Part shown: positions 29,148 through 29,359 of the stretch, piece by piece
How positions within the stretch are numbered: position 1 is the stretch's first letter
Layout of the letters: each line of letters begins with the position of its first letter
DNA from: Didymodactylos carnosus
Taxonomy: Eukaryota > Rotifera > Eurotatoria > Philodinida > Philodinidae
Length of the DNA: 29,359 nt
Direction of reading: 5' to 3'
Assembly (NCBI GenBank): GCA_905250885.1
Contig: CAJNOQ010001687.1
Coordinates: 1 to 29,359 of the forward strand
Made by a program: the position numbers and the translations under genes
The notes under the pieces: generated by a model
Database searches by the model: none
The model's input: only the letters and a program-made list of their open reading frames with translations
What the model was told of the DNA's origin: nothing

Positions 29148-29359
29148 TTAGTCATGATCCAAAATATTTTCATATCCAATGATGTGTTGTTGTGTTTGAA
29201 CTGCTCCAACTGGTTTTGTAGCCAAGATTGCTTTTTGTTTTCTTCTTGGTAGAAAACAGGCAAATATAAAGAAAAGAATATGATAAATAACATAAATACC
29301 GGCAAAACCAGTGAGAACATATTGATCCAGTGTAGTAGTTAAATGAATGAAATCTGTTT
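29148..29359 (-). CDS. C-terminal part of an unrecognised membrane protein (runs off the right edge)
   Basis: The minus-strand frame is open from the window edge for 69 codons to a TAA at 29148-29150. A hydrophobic segment of about 22 residues (YVLTGFAGIYVIYHILFFIF) fits one membrane helix. It is followed by a basic PRRKQK stop-transfer-like patch, then a polar tail ending ENILDHD. By the positive-inside rule the tail would be cytoplasmic. No upstream start is in the window and the part shown matches no family I recognise. It could be a final exon of a larger multi-pass protein. Confidence 0.65.
   Translation of the reverse strand, partial: TDFIHLTTTLDQYVLTGFAGIYVIYHILFFIFACFLPRRKQKAILATKPVGAVQTQQHIIGYENILDHD

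Overview
This is an AT-rich invertebrate nuclear genome window with split genes, GT-AG introns, poly(A) signals, microsatellites and a small DNA transposon. Gene content and protein style fit a spiralian animal. A bdelloid rotifer is my best guess, from AT-rich compact genes and Gln/Asn/Ser/His-rich low-complexity protein segments; this is inference and no marker in the window settles it.

Layout. (1) 1-258, minus strand: 5' end of an intermediate-filament gene with a TATA box at 329-336. (2) About 340-4080: no intact gene, but short reading frames broken by stops and shifts, a degenerate TCTTA-rich repeat and a near-perfect 99-bp palindrome. (3) 4095-4291: a complete 197-bp hAT-type MITE with 8-bp target duplications. 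(4) 4418-5139, plus: an intact two-exon gene for the spliceosomal core protein SmF. (5) 5865-26076, plus: a complete Rbfox (fox-1) splicing-regulator gene of 12 coding exons (600 codons without the duplicate), with two roughly 5-kb introns. (6) 26077 to about 27240: its T-rich 3' UTR and downstream DNA, then an 86-nt hairpin at 27244-27329. (7) About 27620-28520, minus: fragments of a decayed or unrecognised gene. (8) 29148-29359, minus: the C-terminus of an unrecognised membrane protein.

The outstanding feature is inside Rbfox. A 4338-bp block (15367-19704) holding exons 3-6, i.e. the Ser/Gln-rich linker and most of the RRM, is repeated in direct orientation at 19713-24050, offset exactly 4346 bp and identical wherever I compared it. 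The 8 bases between the copies are not random: together with both edges they make a 36-bp exact match to the reverse complement of a site in intron 6 (17775-17810). That is the signature of a replication template switch (or of an amplification chimera made the same way). Exons 3-6 total 843 nt and start and end in phase 0, so the second set can be included, skipped or exchanged without breaking the frame.

A second point of interest is the Rbfox 3' end. A 43-nt optional exon (25176-25218) switches the frame and removes the conserved C-terminal Arg-x-x-Pro-Tyr tail. Three TGCATG motifs, the Rbfox target sequence, lie in the intron after it, and more lie around the exon 3-6 block, suggesting that the protein tunes its own splicing. 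SmF (core spliceosome) and Rbfox (splicing regulator) are neighbours on the same strand, 725 bp apart; I see no evidence that this is functional.
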